DNA of 64,000 bases from Globodera rostochiensis (lineage: Eukaryota; Nematoda; Chromadorea; Rhabditida; Heteroderidae), in assembly GCA_018350325.1 (NCBI GenBank), contig JAEVLN010000008.1:2538346-2602345 (forward strand), given 5' to 3'. Every line of letters begins with the position of its first letter. The stretch's first letter is position 1. This document shows positions 21,852 to 33,355 of this stretch, in pieces. The notes beneath the pieces are model-generated. The model worked only from the letters and a program-made list of their open reading frames with translations, was not told the origin of the DNA and did no database searches. Made by a program: the position numbers and the translations under genes.

Positions 21852-23604
21852 ATGGTTTTGTGCCTCTTCAGCACGCTTTTAGCCTTTATGTCAGTCTGTA
21901 GCTCCTCCAAAAGGCCTTCGATCCATCCCCTCGCCCCCATCCTCCTCCTCTGCTTCTTCCTCTCACTTCCTTCTTCCCGCCTTTGCACTTCGCTTCAGTC
22001 ATCCTCTTCATCTTCATCCGGCTTGAAAAGGATAAAAACATCACCCGGAGGCACAAAAGCAACGGCTTCTGTCAACAATAACGGCGGCGGAAACCGAATG
22101 TGTCCTCTAAACGAAGTCAGTCCAAAAGAAGGCCGTTGGGATTTGCCTTTTAGAAGCACACATTTCTCGTTCCGTTTTTTTTTTGTTTTTATTCTTTTAT
22201 TATGGCATCCATTTGTATCCCTTTAAGCATGTCGTGTGCAACGAAATAAGCGAATTGCAATCCGTTCGCTGTGTGTGCACAATGTTCGGGTCCGATGTAA
22301 TCCTCAAATGCGCAGTTTTTCCGTCCCGGATAATGGGCCCTAATTACTTTACCTATAGTTTCCTCAGCCTCAAAAAAGAATACGATAAATTAATTGATGC
22401 TCGTTCCGTAGCTGGCAGGTGGTTTTGTCCTTTAGTCTACCGGGCCTTTTGTCGTTTTCCCCACTACCAGACCTTTTTGTCCACGTACGGTTGTGATCTG
22501 GTCCCGATCGAATCAAGTTTCAAGGGCATTTAATCCCTTTCTCCGATCGAATTGGTTAAGTCACCGGCACCGGAACAGTCTTGCAGCAATTTACTCAATT
22601 CGAGCCTTTACGTGGAGGCTTCTTCGGTTAAACTTCGCATCAGCGACTCCTTTTTCCCTCCCACGCCGCCTTCTGACGAACATTCGGCTGCCACCACAAG
22701 TAATTTGGCGGACAATTTCCTCGAGGAAAAGTTCAAAACACAGCTGGCGTGGCATTTCAAAATCAACAAAGTGCGTGAGAAATTTGTGGAGATCCGATAA
22801 AGCCATTTGCTCTTATTCCCATCAGTCCAATCACTCTGCTCCCCGCACTTTTAGAAGAACATTTTGTTCCTCCGCTTGCGTTGCCAGGACGACAGCAACG
22901 TGGTAAGTCAACTCAAAAGCATTCTCCGTCTATTAGAGAGCAAAAGCCGCTTATTTGTTAGCAAAATAAAGTGGCCGAATAAATTCAATCGAAAAAAAGC
23001 GGACAAAAACCCGGCGCGCAACTCGCGTAGCAATCGAAAAGCCTTAAATTTGTATGAATTGGCTCAATTGGAGGCGGCGTGGTGTAGCCGTCTCGAGCAT
23101 CCTTTCCCCCGAGGAAAATTCTCCCGTCATTTACACATCCCATTCAATCAACAATCAGATCATCCAGTTTATTGTGCTACGACGAAACCACAGGGAACAG
23201 CCGCCCTTCTCGGCTAAGGACGATCTGATCGACGCGGACACCGTCGTCAGACGGATCAAAGGGATGAAAGAATTGCAACACAGCGATGGGCTGGAAATTA
23301 TGCATGTCGAAAAGGTGGGGGATTAGTGCACTTCCGGATAATATCCGCCGGCAGCCCGAGTCCAAATCGATTCCTTCTCAGGTAAATGAGCTGATCCCCG
23401 TCGAGGTGGACGTGGACAATTCACGTCTGGTTATCCAGGCAATTGTTGTGAGTGTTGCAAGAGCAAAATGATGGGAAAAGATTCTCTAAGGTGGCCATAT
23501 TCATCCTGCTGACCAGCCTTTGCGGGTGTTGGTTATCGTGCCGAAAGAGACGCCCGGAAGACGAAGGTTACGAGGACGTGGTGCAACAGCCTGACAAAGT
23601 CTGA
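21852..23604 (+). CDS. unrecognised single-pass membrane protein, nematode type
   Basis: The ATG at 21,852 begins MVLCLFSTLLAFMSVCSSS, and a second hydrophobic stretch, LAPILLLCFFLSLPS, follows at about residue 28; either could be a signal peptide. A Ser-rich, then basic linker precedes a Cys-containing stretch with VVCNEISELQSVRCVCTMFG (exon near 22,230-22,420). Later exons encode NLADNFLEEKFKTQLAWHFK, QFIVLRRNHREQPPF and KDDLIDADTVVRRIKGMKEL. The last exon (about 23,490-23,604) gives VAIFILLTSLCGCWL, a transmembrane helix, followed by the basic stop-transfer SCRKRRPEDEGYED and a TGA. The layout is a type I protein with a large outer domain and a 20-residue tail. Family unknown; exon borders in the middle are uncertain. 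Confidence 0.6.
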
Positions 23605-23734
23605 ACCAAATGCGGGTCCTCGATCGCACCCTCGCCCGTTGCCATCTTTAGAATTAAATCAGTACTTTAAACTAAACGATTTGAAAAGCTCATTTTCATT
23701 CTTTTATCTGTTTTTTCATTTATTGACAAAACAT

Positions 23735-25244
23735 TCACTGCTGAATGTGAACATTCATCGTCGATGGATTCATTTGGTTAGGCCTGGAAATCTTCTCCAA
23801 CAGTCCCTTGAGTTGGGTTTGCTCATCGAAACTCCGCCAAACATTGTACGTGTTGAAAAGCGTCTGTTGGATTTCAAATATCTGAACGATCACTTTGAGA
23901 TCCTTGCGTGATCTTCAAAAATACACCTTTTCGTAGTCGACATTCAGCTCGGCCAGCCAACTCTTCAGCTCTTTGTCTTTATCGTAACCGCCTCGCATCA
24001 GTGCAGCCACCATAATCGCCGCTGAAAGGGAATTTATTTTTTAAAAAATGCCAAAATTCGTACAAATTGCGATCATATGGGGCGGATACAACAGCGCCAC
24101 ATCGCTCTTCAAACTGTCGTTGCACACACGCCATGCGTCCTGGTAGAGCTGTTCAGCACTTTGGATGGACGCACTTCTCATGTCCTTTTGGGATCAAATT
24201 AAACAGGGGAAAAAAGGTCCCGTCAACAAACATTTCTGAACTGAAGGAGAGGTCGGTAGGGATGATAGACGATGAGGGAGCAGTCGAGCAGTTCGACCAG
24301 ACAGAACTCCACCTCGCTGACATGGTGGTGTTTAATTTGGTGATAGGTGCCGATTTGTTGCGCCTCGATGAGCGACGCCCATTTCTTCACTTCAATAGGT
24401 GGGAATGAGAGAGAGAAGGCAAACTAAATTGATTTTGAGGGGGTGCATCCGGAGAAGCTCTGAATGTTTATTCGAGAATAGAGTCCCCCCTATTCGATCA
24501 AAAATCTCGACCCGAAGAAGCTCTGAATGTTTATTCGAGAATAGAGTCCCCCCTATTCGATCAAAAATCTCGACCCGAAGAAGCTCTGAATGTTTATTCG
24601 AGAATAGAGTCCCCCCTATTCGATCAAAAATCTCGACACTCACACGTCCGTTGGAAAGTGTTGGTCAGTTTGGTGTGCGTCAAATGGCCCATCTCCTCCA
24701 CTTTGCTGGCCAAATTGGTGCAAGTCATCGCCATAAGAAACGGGTCGATGTCTTTGAAAGATCGTCTGAATTTGGCACTGTTCTCACCCAGAAAACCGAA
24801 CGTCTCACAAAAACCTCGCATAAAATCGTTTGAAATAGACACATGCAGTCGCAATCGCCTGCATTCGTTGGATGGGCCGCTCGCGCATGGATTCGTTACA
24901 CTGCGAGCCCGCGTCCCTCTCTTTGCATTGGCCCATCTCCTGGATAACTGAACGGACCAAATGGAAACCAAAACCGAACTCCAAGACGTTTAGCTCTTTA
25001 CAATTTCCGTTATTTCAACAACGATAAGGAAAAAAAAATTGCTCACAATTGGTGAAAAAGATCATCAGCTTCTGGTATTCCTCCTCGCTGAACACCCTCA
25101 GGTCCCCGCCCCGCTCACGCAACAGCTCGCCCTTGTCCAAAATCCATTGCTCGCTAAGTAATCAAAGCTCAGAAAACCCATCAAATGGGGGAAGATAATA
25201 AACAAAACCCACTAATGGGAACTCTTCCAGAAATTGCCAGCCAT
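23735..25244 (-). CDS. cyclin C (Mediator kinase-module cyclin)
   Basis: Partner of CDK8 in the Mediator kinase module. The ATG at 25,244 gives MAGNFWKSSH, which joins across the first intron to YEQWILDK, matching the cyclin C start MAGNFWQSSHYLQWILDK. Further exons give FSEEEYQKLMIFFTN, then AIATACVYFKRFYAR, DIDPFLMAMTCTNLASKVEE, then CLVELLDCSLIVYHPYRPLL, then AWRVCNDSLKSDVALLYPPH, and finally FEIQQTLFNTYNVWRSFDEQ. The stop is TGA at 23,735-23,737. Both cyclin boxes are present. The intron between the LASKVEE and YHPYRPLL exons holds a 63-bp triplicate. The gene lies tail to tail with the membrane-protein gene and 292 bp downstream of the SLC3A2-like gene. Confidence 0.93.
24454..24636. repeat. 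63-bp direct triplicate inside a cyclin C intron
   Basis: Three essentially identical 63-bp units start at 24,454, 24,517 and 24,580 (GAAGCTCTGAATGTTTATTC, then GAGAATAGAGTCCCCCCTATTCGATC split by a hairpin). Inside each unit GAATAG and CTATTC pair around AGTCCCCC. The unit is a multiple of three and open on the minus strand, but it lies between a GTGAG donor and the next cyclin exon, so it is most likely spliced out. Confidence 0.9.
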
Positions 25245-25535
25245 TCTTGGATAAACCCATAAGTTAAAGGACCAACATCCAAAAAATACTAAAAATCAAA
25301 AATAAGCAACTTTGTACAAACCCACTAAAATAAAAATGCGTATGATAGCATAATTACAAGGAAAATTCTCCAAACTTTGAATTTTAATGGACGATGCTTC
25401 ATCAAATCATTACAGCAAAAAATGTGTTGGAAAGTTGAAGATTTGCTAAATTGTAGAAATGAACAATCCACGCATTTTAAACAAAAGAATTAAATCTTGA
25501 TTCCCGATTCTTTCTATTCCCCATCAAAAGGATCA

Positions 25536-27673
25536 TCAGGCCATGTCCAAAAGCATCGATCCGTATGGTTTTAGGCCGATCGGAGTCGCCCCCAACTCCA
25601 AATTCACTTTGCCATCTTTCCCCACAACGTCCGTTGACGCGCCCACTTTCACCGCTCCCAATTTTCTGTTCTGCAATTCTTTCGGCAACATTTTGCCGTC
25701 GAAGGCCTTTTCCTTGTCACTCCAATTGGCGACCAATACAAAATATCCGTCCTCTGACGGGAAACGCTGCACCACGTAAATGTCGAGATCGTCGAAGGAC
25801 AAATGCGACAATTTACCCGTCATGAAATTTGGATTCTAAAAAATCGAATTAACCGGAACAACCAATATGGGGATTAAATTGGTCAGTGGAAACTGCCAAA
25901 ACTTGCCTCGCGTAGCTGTGTAAGTGCTTTAAACAACGACAGCGGCGAGTTCGGGTCGTTCTTTTGACTCTGAATAATGCGAATTTCAACTATAAAACTT
26001 CTGTCGTAAAGACCTCGAAGTCTCCATTTTTGGTGCGCTCGGGTAAAACAAAGAATCCCTGCGATTGATTTCCCGGTTTGCCAAATGTGTCGTTGTTCCA
26101 GGGATAGACAATTCGATTGGTCATTTTATTCTGAGACGGTTTCCCGCTGAGCAGGCCGAGCTCTTCGCCGTAAAGAATGATGGACGGCTTGGGCAAGAAC
26201 AGATGGGCGGAAGTGAAGAGAGAGGAAATGCGCTGCTTCATATCGTTGCTAAAGCACAAAACAAATGAATTATTGTAAAAGTAAGTCTCGCAAAATCCCT
26301 TCTCATTGTCTGCAAATAACCTCTTTGGCTCTTTCCCAAGAAGTTGGTCCAATCGGTGTCCACTCGGGTCCATGCTCCCTAAGTGCCACACCCGCGCTTC
26401 ACCATCTTTCTCCTGCTTTTCTGTGTGTTTTATGCTTTCTTCCAACCGTTTCTTCAATCCGTTCAGCCCTTCACCGGATGGCGCATCTCCGACCAACGGG
26501 GAAATTTTATAATAATCACTCGTCCCGTTCAAAGTTTCATGGGAATAAATGGCACTAAAATGAGTGATCATTTTAAATGTTTAGTGATTTTTACAGTTTC
26601 TCGGCATTCGGCAAAGTTCGGATGTCCTTGACAATAGTGTCCAAATGGGTGTAACTGTTGAAGATTCCAAAATCGGTGATGGCCAGCCCATCGACGCCAT
26701 AATCCAAAAACCGTTTCACCGCGTTCAAAAGCTCTTCCCGGACTTTCGTATTGTTAAGATTGACCAAAGCAACTCCATCTTCAAAAAAGACAAATTCGGA
26801 AAATAAAAATTGAAATTGTCACTTTTGACGCCCGTTGTGTTCTGAGCCCAATTTGCCTTCGCATGGACTGTCAACGGCAAATCGACGATGATTTTGATGC
26901 TTTTGGCATGTGCTTGCTTGACCAACTCCTTGAAGGCATCAACTCCGCCGAGCTGATCCGACACTTCAAGCTTTTCAATTGCCTCGGGACCAAGCGCATT
27001 TTTGTAGTATTTGAGCACGGGAGTCGGCCAAATTGCGCTCACGCCAATGTTCTTCAGGTCCTCCAACTTTTTGCCGACTGTCGCAAAATCTCCAATCCCA
27101 TTTTTGGAGTCGGAGTAAGCGAGCGTAAAAACCTAAATTTTTACATTTATTTATGCGGGAGAAAAAAAAAATGTAAACTTTCTGACAATCCGAGAAAACC
27201 CCCAGATTACCCAATTCACTCACTTTGTAAGCGACCATTTTTTCTGTCCAATTCACTTGATGACATTTCGGGCTGAGGACGACGATGAGAATTGCACCAA
27301 CGAACATGGCGAGCCAAACCAGCCAAAACGCAACGAAGAGTGAGTAGCTGAGGAAAGGGAATTCGAAACGCGCAAAGCGAAGGCATTGAAATGTTTTGTT
27401 TTAAGTTTGGAAAATCTTTGAAGACCCAAATCCTAAGCTAAGTTTCTACACACCGTATTGCTTTCCAAAATGGGTCATTGCGGTACAGCTCCAATTGCTC
27501 CTTCGTTAGACCAATCAGCTTGGCAGTCGGTTGTACGATGTCGACGGCGTCCGTGTCCTTAAAACATTTAGTCAGTATTAAAAGGCAGAAGATTGACTTT
27601 CCTTGGTGAACTTCGCCGATTCGAGATCATTTGTTACTTTTACATCTTCGACCATACCGTCCGTTGCTACCAT
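25536..27673 (-). CDS. SLC3A2 / 4F2hc-like (ATGP) amino acid transporter heavy chain
   Basis: Type II membrane glycoprotein that escorts light-chain amino acid exchangers to the surface. The ATG at 27,673 starts MVATDGMVEDVKVTNDLES. Then comes LTKEQLELYRNDPFWKA and the membrane span FVAFWLVWLAMFVGAILIVV, followed by SPKC, as in the nematode ATGP proteins. The outer domain has the (beta/alpha)8 layout of glycoside hydrolase 13: LEDLKNIGVSAIWPTPVLKY, then AFKELVKQAHAKSIKIIVDL and LPKPSIILYGEELGLLSGKP. A C-terminal beta domain ends in PIGLKPYGSMLLDMA. The stop is at 25,536-25,538. About seven exons. The VDLPLT segment where active GH13 enzymes carry catalytic motifs looks altered, consistent with a non-enzymatic heavy chain. 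Confidence 0.88.
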
Positions 27674-28628
27674 TTTTTTGTAAAAATTCGAATATACGGT
27701 TCTCTTTAAATGTTCTGAATTGAGAAAATTAATAACACCATCATTTCATCGAGCGTTGCATGGAAACGCATGTAAATTATGGGGTTGGAGCTAACCGATA
27801 AATACATGGACGGCAGCTCTACTCTTTCCAATGACAAGGAAATGAATGAACTAATCCATTGCATATACAAAACTGAGTTCATTAACGAAGAAATGGAATA
27901 TATCTTAACAATTAAAATGGCCTCTTTGGACTTACAAATTAGGACATAAAAGCAGTTGCATGTCTCTGATCGCAAGAGAACGACCGACTACATTACATAT
28001 TATTGTATTTGATCTTTTCCGTCAATCAACCAACCACTCGACGAATGCATATTTAGTTACCAACCAACCAACCAACCATCACAGCGCTCTCTCTCTCTTT
28101 ATATTACTAATCGATTGATTTTAATGGATGATGATTAGCGAACACGAACAAGCCAGAATGAAAACGAAAAAGAACATAAACGGGCCAAAAAGAAGTTTCT
28201 ATTAAAAAATAATTTGCGAAAAAAATTGATACAATTTGATACGCACAGTTCCATAAAAACTAAAATTATTTATTTATTTTTTATTTTTAATATAATTTTA
28301 CTACATATTTTTTTAGTTTTTCACATTCAGCGAGCATTATTGAGTTAATTAAGAATAAATTAAATTAAATTACTCGCAGGACAATTGGTCGGTGGAATGT
28401 GTCAAAGAAAAGGGCGGCAATTTGGGGATAGGCGCATGTGGCCAAAAGGATTTGAGATGTGTATTTGAAAATGTGTCCATCCAAACATTCCCAACGGTCG
28501 CAAATTTAATTGACATTGCGTTTTGAGTCTAATAAGTCCAATTGATCAGTAAACTTCGATCTGTGGGGCTGATCAGTCCAATTTATGCTCATTTGTTGAA
28601 CAAAAAAAAAAAGCGGACGACGCAAGCG
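27674..28628. other. shared divergent promoter region
   Basis: About 950 bp of AT-rich DNA between the minus-strand SLC3A2-like gene and the plus-strand K2P gene. It holds a short CCAACCAACCAACCAACC array near 28,058-28,077 and a CTCTCTCTCTCTTT run at 28,087. No exon recognised. Both genes probably take their promoters from here. Confidence 0.6.
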
Positions 28629-31600
28629 ATGAAAGCGGCAACCAATTCAATTCTTGTGCCGCGTCTTCGTCGTAAATCTGTCGCTTTGATGATGACCAAT
28701 GAATTACGCCGCAGGTCAATCATCAGAGGCATTTGTCCCCTCGACAGGGATTCTGAATTATCCGATCATCGTCTATATATTTCAGTTCGCGAGTTTCCAC
28801 CTGCTCCTTTGAACAGGTTGAAGTTGTCGTTGATTGCGCTCAAATTTTCCCCATTCCTTGCAGACAAATCAAATGCTTGGTCCTGATGGTTTGTCTGATC
28901 AGAGAATTCCTCCCTCTCCTCATTTTATTCATTCACCTCCAATTCCCCTAAGGACTGACTTTTTTCGGAGTGAATTTGGTGCCTTTCGGGAATGGCTTCC
29001 GATACAATTTGCCCGCCTTGTCCACTAACATTCCGTCTTCGAGAAAGCCTTCTACATTTATTGGACCATCGTCTCGGAAGCCGTCGGCATTTGTTGCCCC
29101 AAAGCCATTAGAGGCCGGGGTCGACAAGTTGGAGAAGACGCCATTCCAGCGGATGATCGAAGTTTTGTTGGTCGGTATCCGTTCGGCCAATTGGTTGTGT
29201 TGTACGGTACACTTTTTCGATTCATTCACTTACAAAACCCGGGAAAGTAACGGGCAGTGTTCCGTACAACAAATCTGTTGAGATATCATCGACTGATTTG
29301 TGTCCTTTTTGCACTCTCTGAAGAGCATCTACGAGAAGTCCCGGGTGCATTACCTTTTGCCCATTCTGGTGCTTGTCATCTACTCCTTTCTTGGCGGAGC
29401 AATTTTCTATACCATCGAACATCCGGCGGAACAGAGCATGTTGTTGCGGAAGAAGGATTTGGTTGAACGTGAAGGTAATCTTTGATCATTAACTGTTTTT
29501 GTCGTTCGATTCGTGGCAAATCTTTGCCATTCCCACAGAGTTGCATATTTTGGCTGAGGTTCTGCTGGTCGAACAGCGCATTCGCGAGATGACTCTGCAC
29601 TTTAAAATAGGCCAAACTCGAAATTCGGAGAGATTGGAGATTTACGCGAGCATTTCTGTCCTTTTTCACTACCGCTTTAATTTATTGGGCTAAATATTTC
29701 GTTTCAGACGCTAAACAAAGAGATTCGAAAGTACAAACAATTTGGCATGAATCGGATCAAAAAGGTGAGCGACGGGTGATGGAGAAGTAATTAATTGCAT
29801 GTTAATGAACGATTCAGGCGATCTATTGGTATGTGTTGCAGGTGTACTTCTTGACGGGTATTTAATTCCATTCACTCGCATTTCTTCTCATTTCTTTTTT
29901 AGATCAGCAGACCTACAAGGTAATTGAATGGGAATAAATGCCGTTGATCTCTCTCCAATCAGTCACAAATGTCCCAATTAAAAGTCGTCTCTACTCCACC
30001 CGAACAACCCGGAAGGCCATTGGCGATCGCACTTCCAGTCGAACCCTTCCGAGTCCAGCATTGGACGAATTGTGGCGCTCAGAAATTACACTGAGCAGGT
30101 GAAGAGGGAAAGGGAAAGAAATGAACTTCCTGCAGACGCAATTTCGTTCAGTTGGCAGAACGATGCTGGGAGTTGGGAGTTGAGCTGAACTCAACGGAAC
30201 TGCAGATGAAGTCTAAGCTGAGGAAGAGCATCCACGAGTTCAACAAGTTCGTTGGACTTCAACACACACTGGCGCCAAGCTGGACCTTCTGGAATTCGAT
30301 GTTTTTGGCAGGTTGGTCGATTTTGACATCTTTAGAAAGAAGTTAACGAACCGAGTCAATTCATTCCCTCCCCCTCCTCCTCCATACAGTGACCACTTAT
30401 TCAACAATTGGATACGGTAACATCACTCCAAAGACTAATCTGGGCAAATTGGCTGCCATGGTCTTTCTTTCTTTTCTAATTTTGTTTAATTGTTTCGATT
30501 AGGTCTACGCGGCCATTGGAATTCCGTAAAACTCGTTGGCTTTATTCAATTCCCCAGTCCCCGTCAAGAATGACCTTCATGGTTTTGCATAAATTGGGCC
30601 GCTTCTTCTTGCTCTGTTTCGAACATTTCTGGAACAAATTGATTTGGTTCATGGAGTTCGTCAGCTGTGTGAAGGACGCAGAGAAGTTGAAGGGAAAAGT
30701 GCGCGGGACTGGGCGAATGCCGGTCCTTTTGGTGGGCGGCGAATGTGCCGATCAGTGAGTGATCAGTCCTCCCAATTTAGGCGATCGGAGTGGCTTTCTC
30801 CTGGATGGTCGGTTCATCACTTCCTTACACCGTTTATTACTCATTTTAACACAGTTTCTTTGTGCGGCCATTTTCCTCAAATTCGAGAAGGACTGGGACT
30901 ATTTTAAGAGCTTCTATTTCTTCTTCTGCTCTTTGACCACCATCGGATACGGTGTTCAAATATTTACTTACCGTAGTATTATATCAACGAATGCCTTAGG
31001 CGATGTTACACCCACCAACTCGGAGGACATGTTCATCATCTTCGGCTTCATCATTGTCGGACTTTCTCTGGTCTTGACAATTTGTTGTAATGCTCGAGAG
31101 TTTCGGTCGTCACATTTAAATTCTCGGGAGTAGTTTTGGTCGCGATAAATCTTTGGATATTTCTTGGCCATTTTGAGCATCACTAATATCATAAAAGAAG
31201 CAGCAAAAATCATTAATTTATTTTCTCCTTCCCCGTCAATAGGTGTCAATGTGCATCAATGTCATTCAGCTGAAATTGGAGGAACTGTTTGAAGAGCTGT
31301 TGCTGACCATGATGGAAGAATATGTTGAGGCCGGCGGGACGACGGTGGAGGAAATTACGGCAACGATGAAGCCGAAGATGAGCGTTGTTGATCTGTGGAA
31401 GGTTTGGAAGCGGAGGAGACAGCGAAGGAGCAAAATGGAGCAAAAAAATGGTGGGATCTCGAGAGTTTCTTCCGATTTGTCACTGTAAAAAAATGTCGAG
31501 ACTTAACATATAACTCAGCCTCGGCTTAAATGAATTGATTCATTCAGATCAGTCGGAAGAGGAGGAAATGACGCCCGTCGGAGATGCTCCACAACAAAAG

Positions 31601-32911
31601 CAGCCGAAGCAGTCCATTTTGGCGATTCCTAGCAAAGCGCCTTCCATGTCACGCCAATGGCCAAACATCGCCATGTCGGAAGGCAATTTCCGCCGGGTGA
31701 TCAAACTGTTTCCGTTTGGGCGAAGACGGAGAGAGGCCATTTTGCGCCGACTTCAGCTGAGGATGAACCAGGCAATGGATTAAAACTCAAATACTTTTGG
31801 GTCAGACAAATCGTTTCAGCACTCCAAATACACTCAAACCGACTTTTGCTGTGTTCACGGATTCCGTTACTATCCAAAGGACCTTCACCTAATTAACCAC
31901 AGCACTCAAGAACTGGTCGAGGAGGTGGGCGACTTGCCGAGAGGAAATTTGTCGTAAAATCCTTGCTTAGGAAACATTGACCGACTCATCCGAGCCCAGC
32001 TCAACTCTCCAGCACCCGCCGGTCTACCAAGCAGCAGCAGTCCAACCGGATAATCCGACAGGACTTCGGCATTTAACAGCGGAAGAAGGGCACTCGACAA
32101 GGAACGACGGGTCCAATGGGTCGGTTGACTCTTCTTTAAAAGTGAGTGGGCGACAAGAATTAATTCTTAAACCATCACAAAACCATTCATTCCTTTGGGC
32201 AGAATCCTCGGGTGACCATCACTTCTTCCTCAGTGACCTCCTCCCCAATTGCTCTCACTATCAGCTCTTCCACCAGCACCGGCTCCCCCTTCGTCCGAAG
32301 GTCCGTCCGTCTCCTCAACAGAAGCTTCTGATACATTTCTTTTTGTCCATTAGATGCCCCCCAACTCTTCAGGTATTTGCCCAGCAACAGCCAACAGAAC
32401 AATCGTCGAATGACTGCTTCTTCTTCACAGACGCATTGTTCAGTCCATTCAACCCCCGCCGTTGTAACCCCCCGCCCGCCCACCCAATAACCAAAGAATA
32501 TTTATATATCCGCTCAAAGCATCCTTCGAATTTAGCCCCCCAGTGGACATTGGGCACAACAATCGGGCAAGAGGCGATGGACATTCTTCGAATCGGCAAA
32601 AACGCCGAGGGGAGAGCCTCGGGGGCTGGTTGTGCCCTACATGTACACTCGCAAGTTGGCAAAAACAGTGAGTAATTAGGCGAAATGAGAATAATATCTC
32701 TTCTTCCACTAGAATAATCCGAATTTGTTTTGTTCTTAGCATGAAACGGACGAAATGCGCCGTCTGATCGCCGAGATCGATTCTCGACTGTTGGATTGGT
32801 ATTATCCATTAATTAAGTATTAAAAGGTCATCGTTTAGCCGAACTTTGGTTTCGCCATGCTCACGTTCTGTCTCGCGGTCCTCAACTACCGGCTCACCTT
32901 CCATTCCCTAA
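28629..32911 (+). CDS. two-pore-domain (TWK/K2P) potassium channel
   Basis: Background K+ channel with the M1-P1-M2-M3-P2-M4 plan. The N-terminal cytosolic part is spread over exons near 28,629-29,160; the start is the first in-frame ATG of MKAATNSILVPRLRRKS and is uncertain. M1 is HYLLPILVLVIYSFLGGAIF (about 29,345-29,410). Pore 1 is STIGYGNITP (about 30,400-30,430), then VYAAIGIP. M3 is LCAAIFLKFE. Pore 2 is LTTIGYG, split from DVTPTNSEDM by a 54-bp intron (about 30,953-31,008). M4 is FIIFGFIIVGLSLV. A long, poorly conserved C-terminal tail includes VPYMYTRKLAKT, then DEMRRLIAEIDSRLLDC and a TAA at 32,909-32,911. Both TIGYG selectivity filters are intact. The nematode TWK family is large, so no ortholog name is given. 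Confidence 0.88.
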
Positions 32912-33355
32912 AAGGGCTCATCGACAATAAGTGATCATGAAACCTGGGGATGATAAAGTCATTTGAATGCAATTCGCTTATCATTCAGTTAAATCATTTA
33001 AAATTGTTTTATATCAAATAATTAAAATATCATTTTATCCGATTAAAATATGCGACTCGATTTACATGGGAACTGGGATGTTTGGATGAGTAGCAATTAA
33101 AGAATTGGAAGAGACAATGTCTGGAGTGGAGAATTAGGTAATTGAATTGCTAATTGAATTGTTGGAATGTCTTTTTGAAATAAAGACATTTTGCCAAAAA
33201 ACACGCGACATTTGATCGACTGGTTGCGTAAATTAGAAATCGTCACGTTAGCACATGAATTTGGGTGCAAAGAAAGCGTTGGATCGACTGACTTTTTCAG
33301 TTTAGATTAAATTGTGTCCAAATTCATCCAAAAGTTGAATTTGTGTGCCCGTTTC
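32912..33355. other. spacer between K2P and ERO1 genes
   Basis: AT-rich, with a possible AATAAA-like signal in GAAATAAAGACATTTT at about 33,178. Nothing else recognised. Confidence 0.55.

Noticed and set aside
24392..24643. Minus-strand frame with three VEIFDRIGGTLFSNKHSELL copies as a protein
   Set aside because: It lies inside a cyclin C intron bounded by a GTGAG donor; the frame is open only because the unit is 63 bp. Kept as a repeat.
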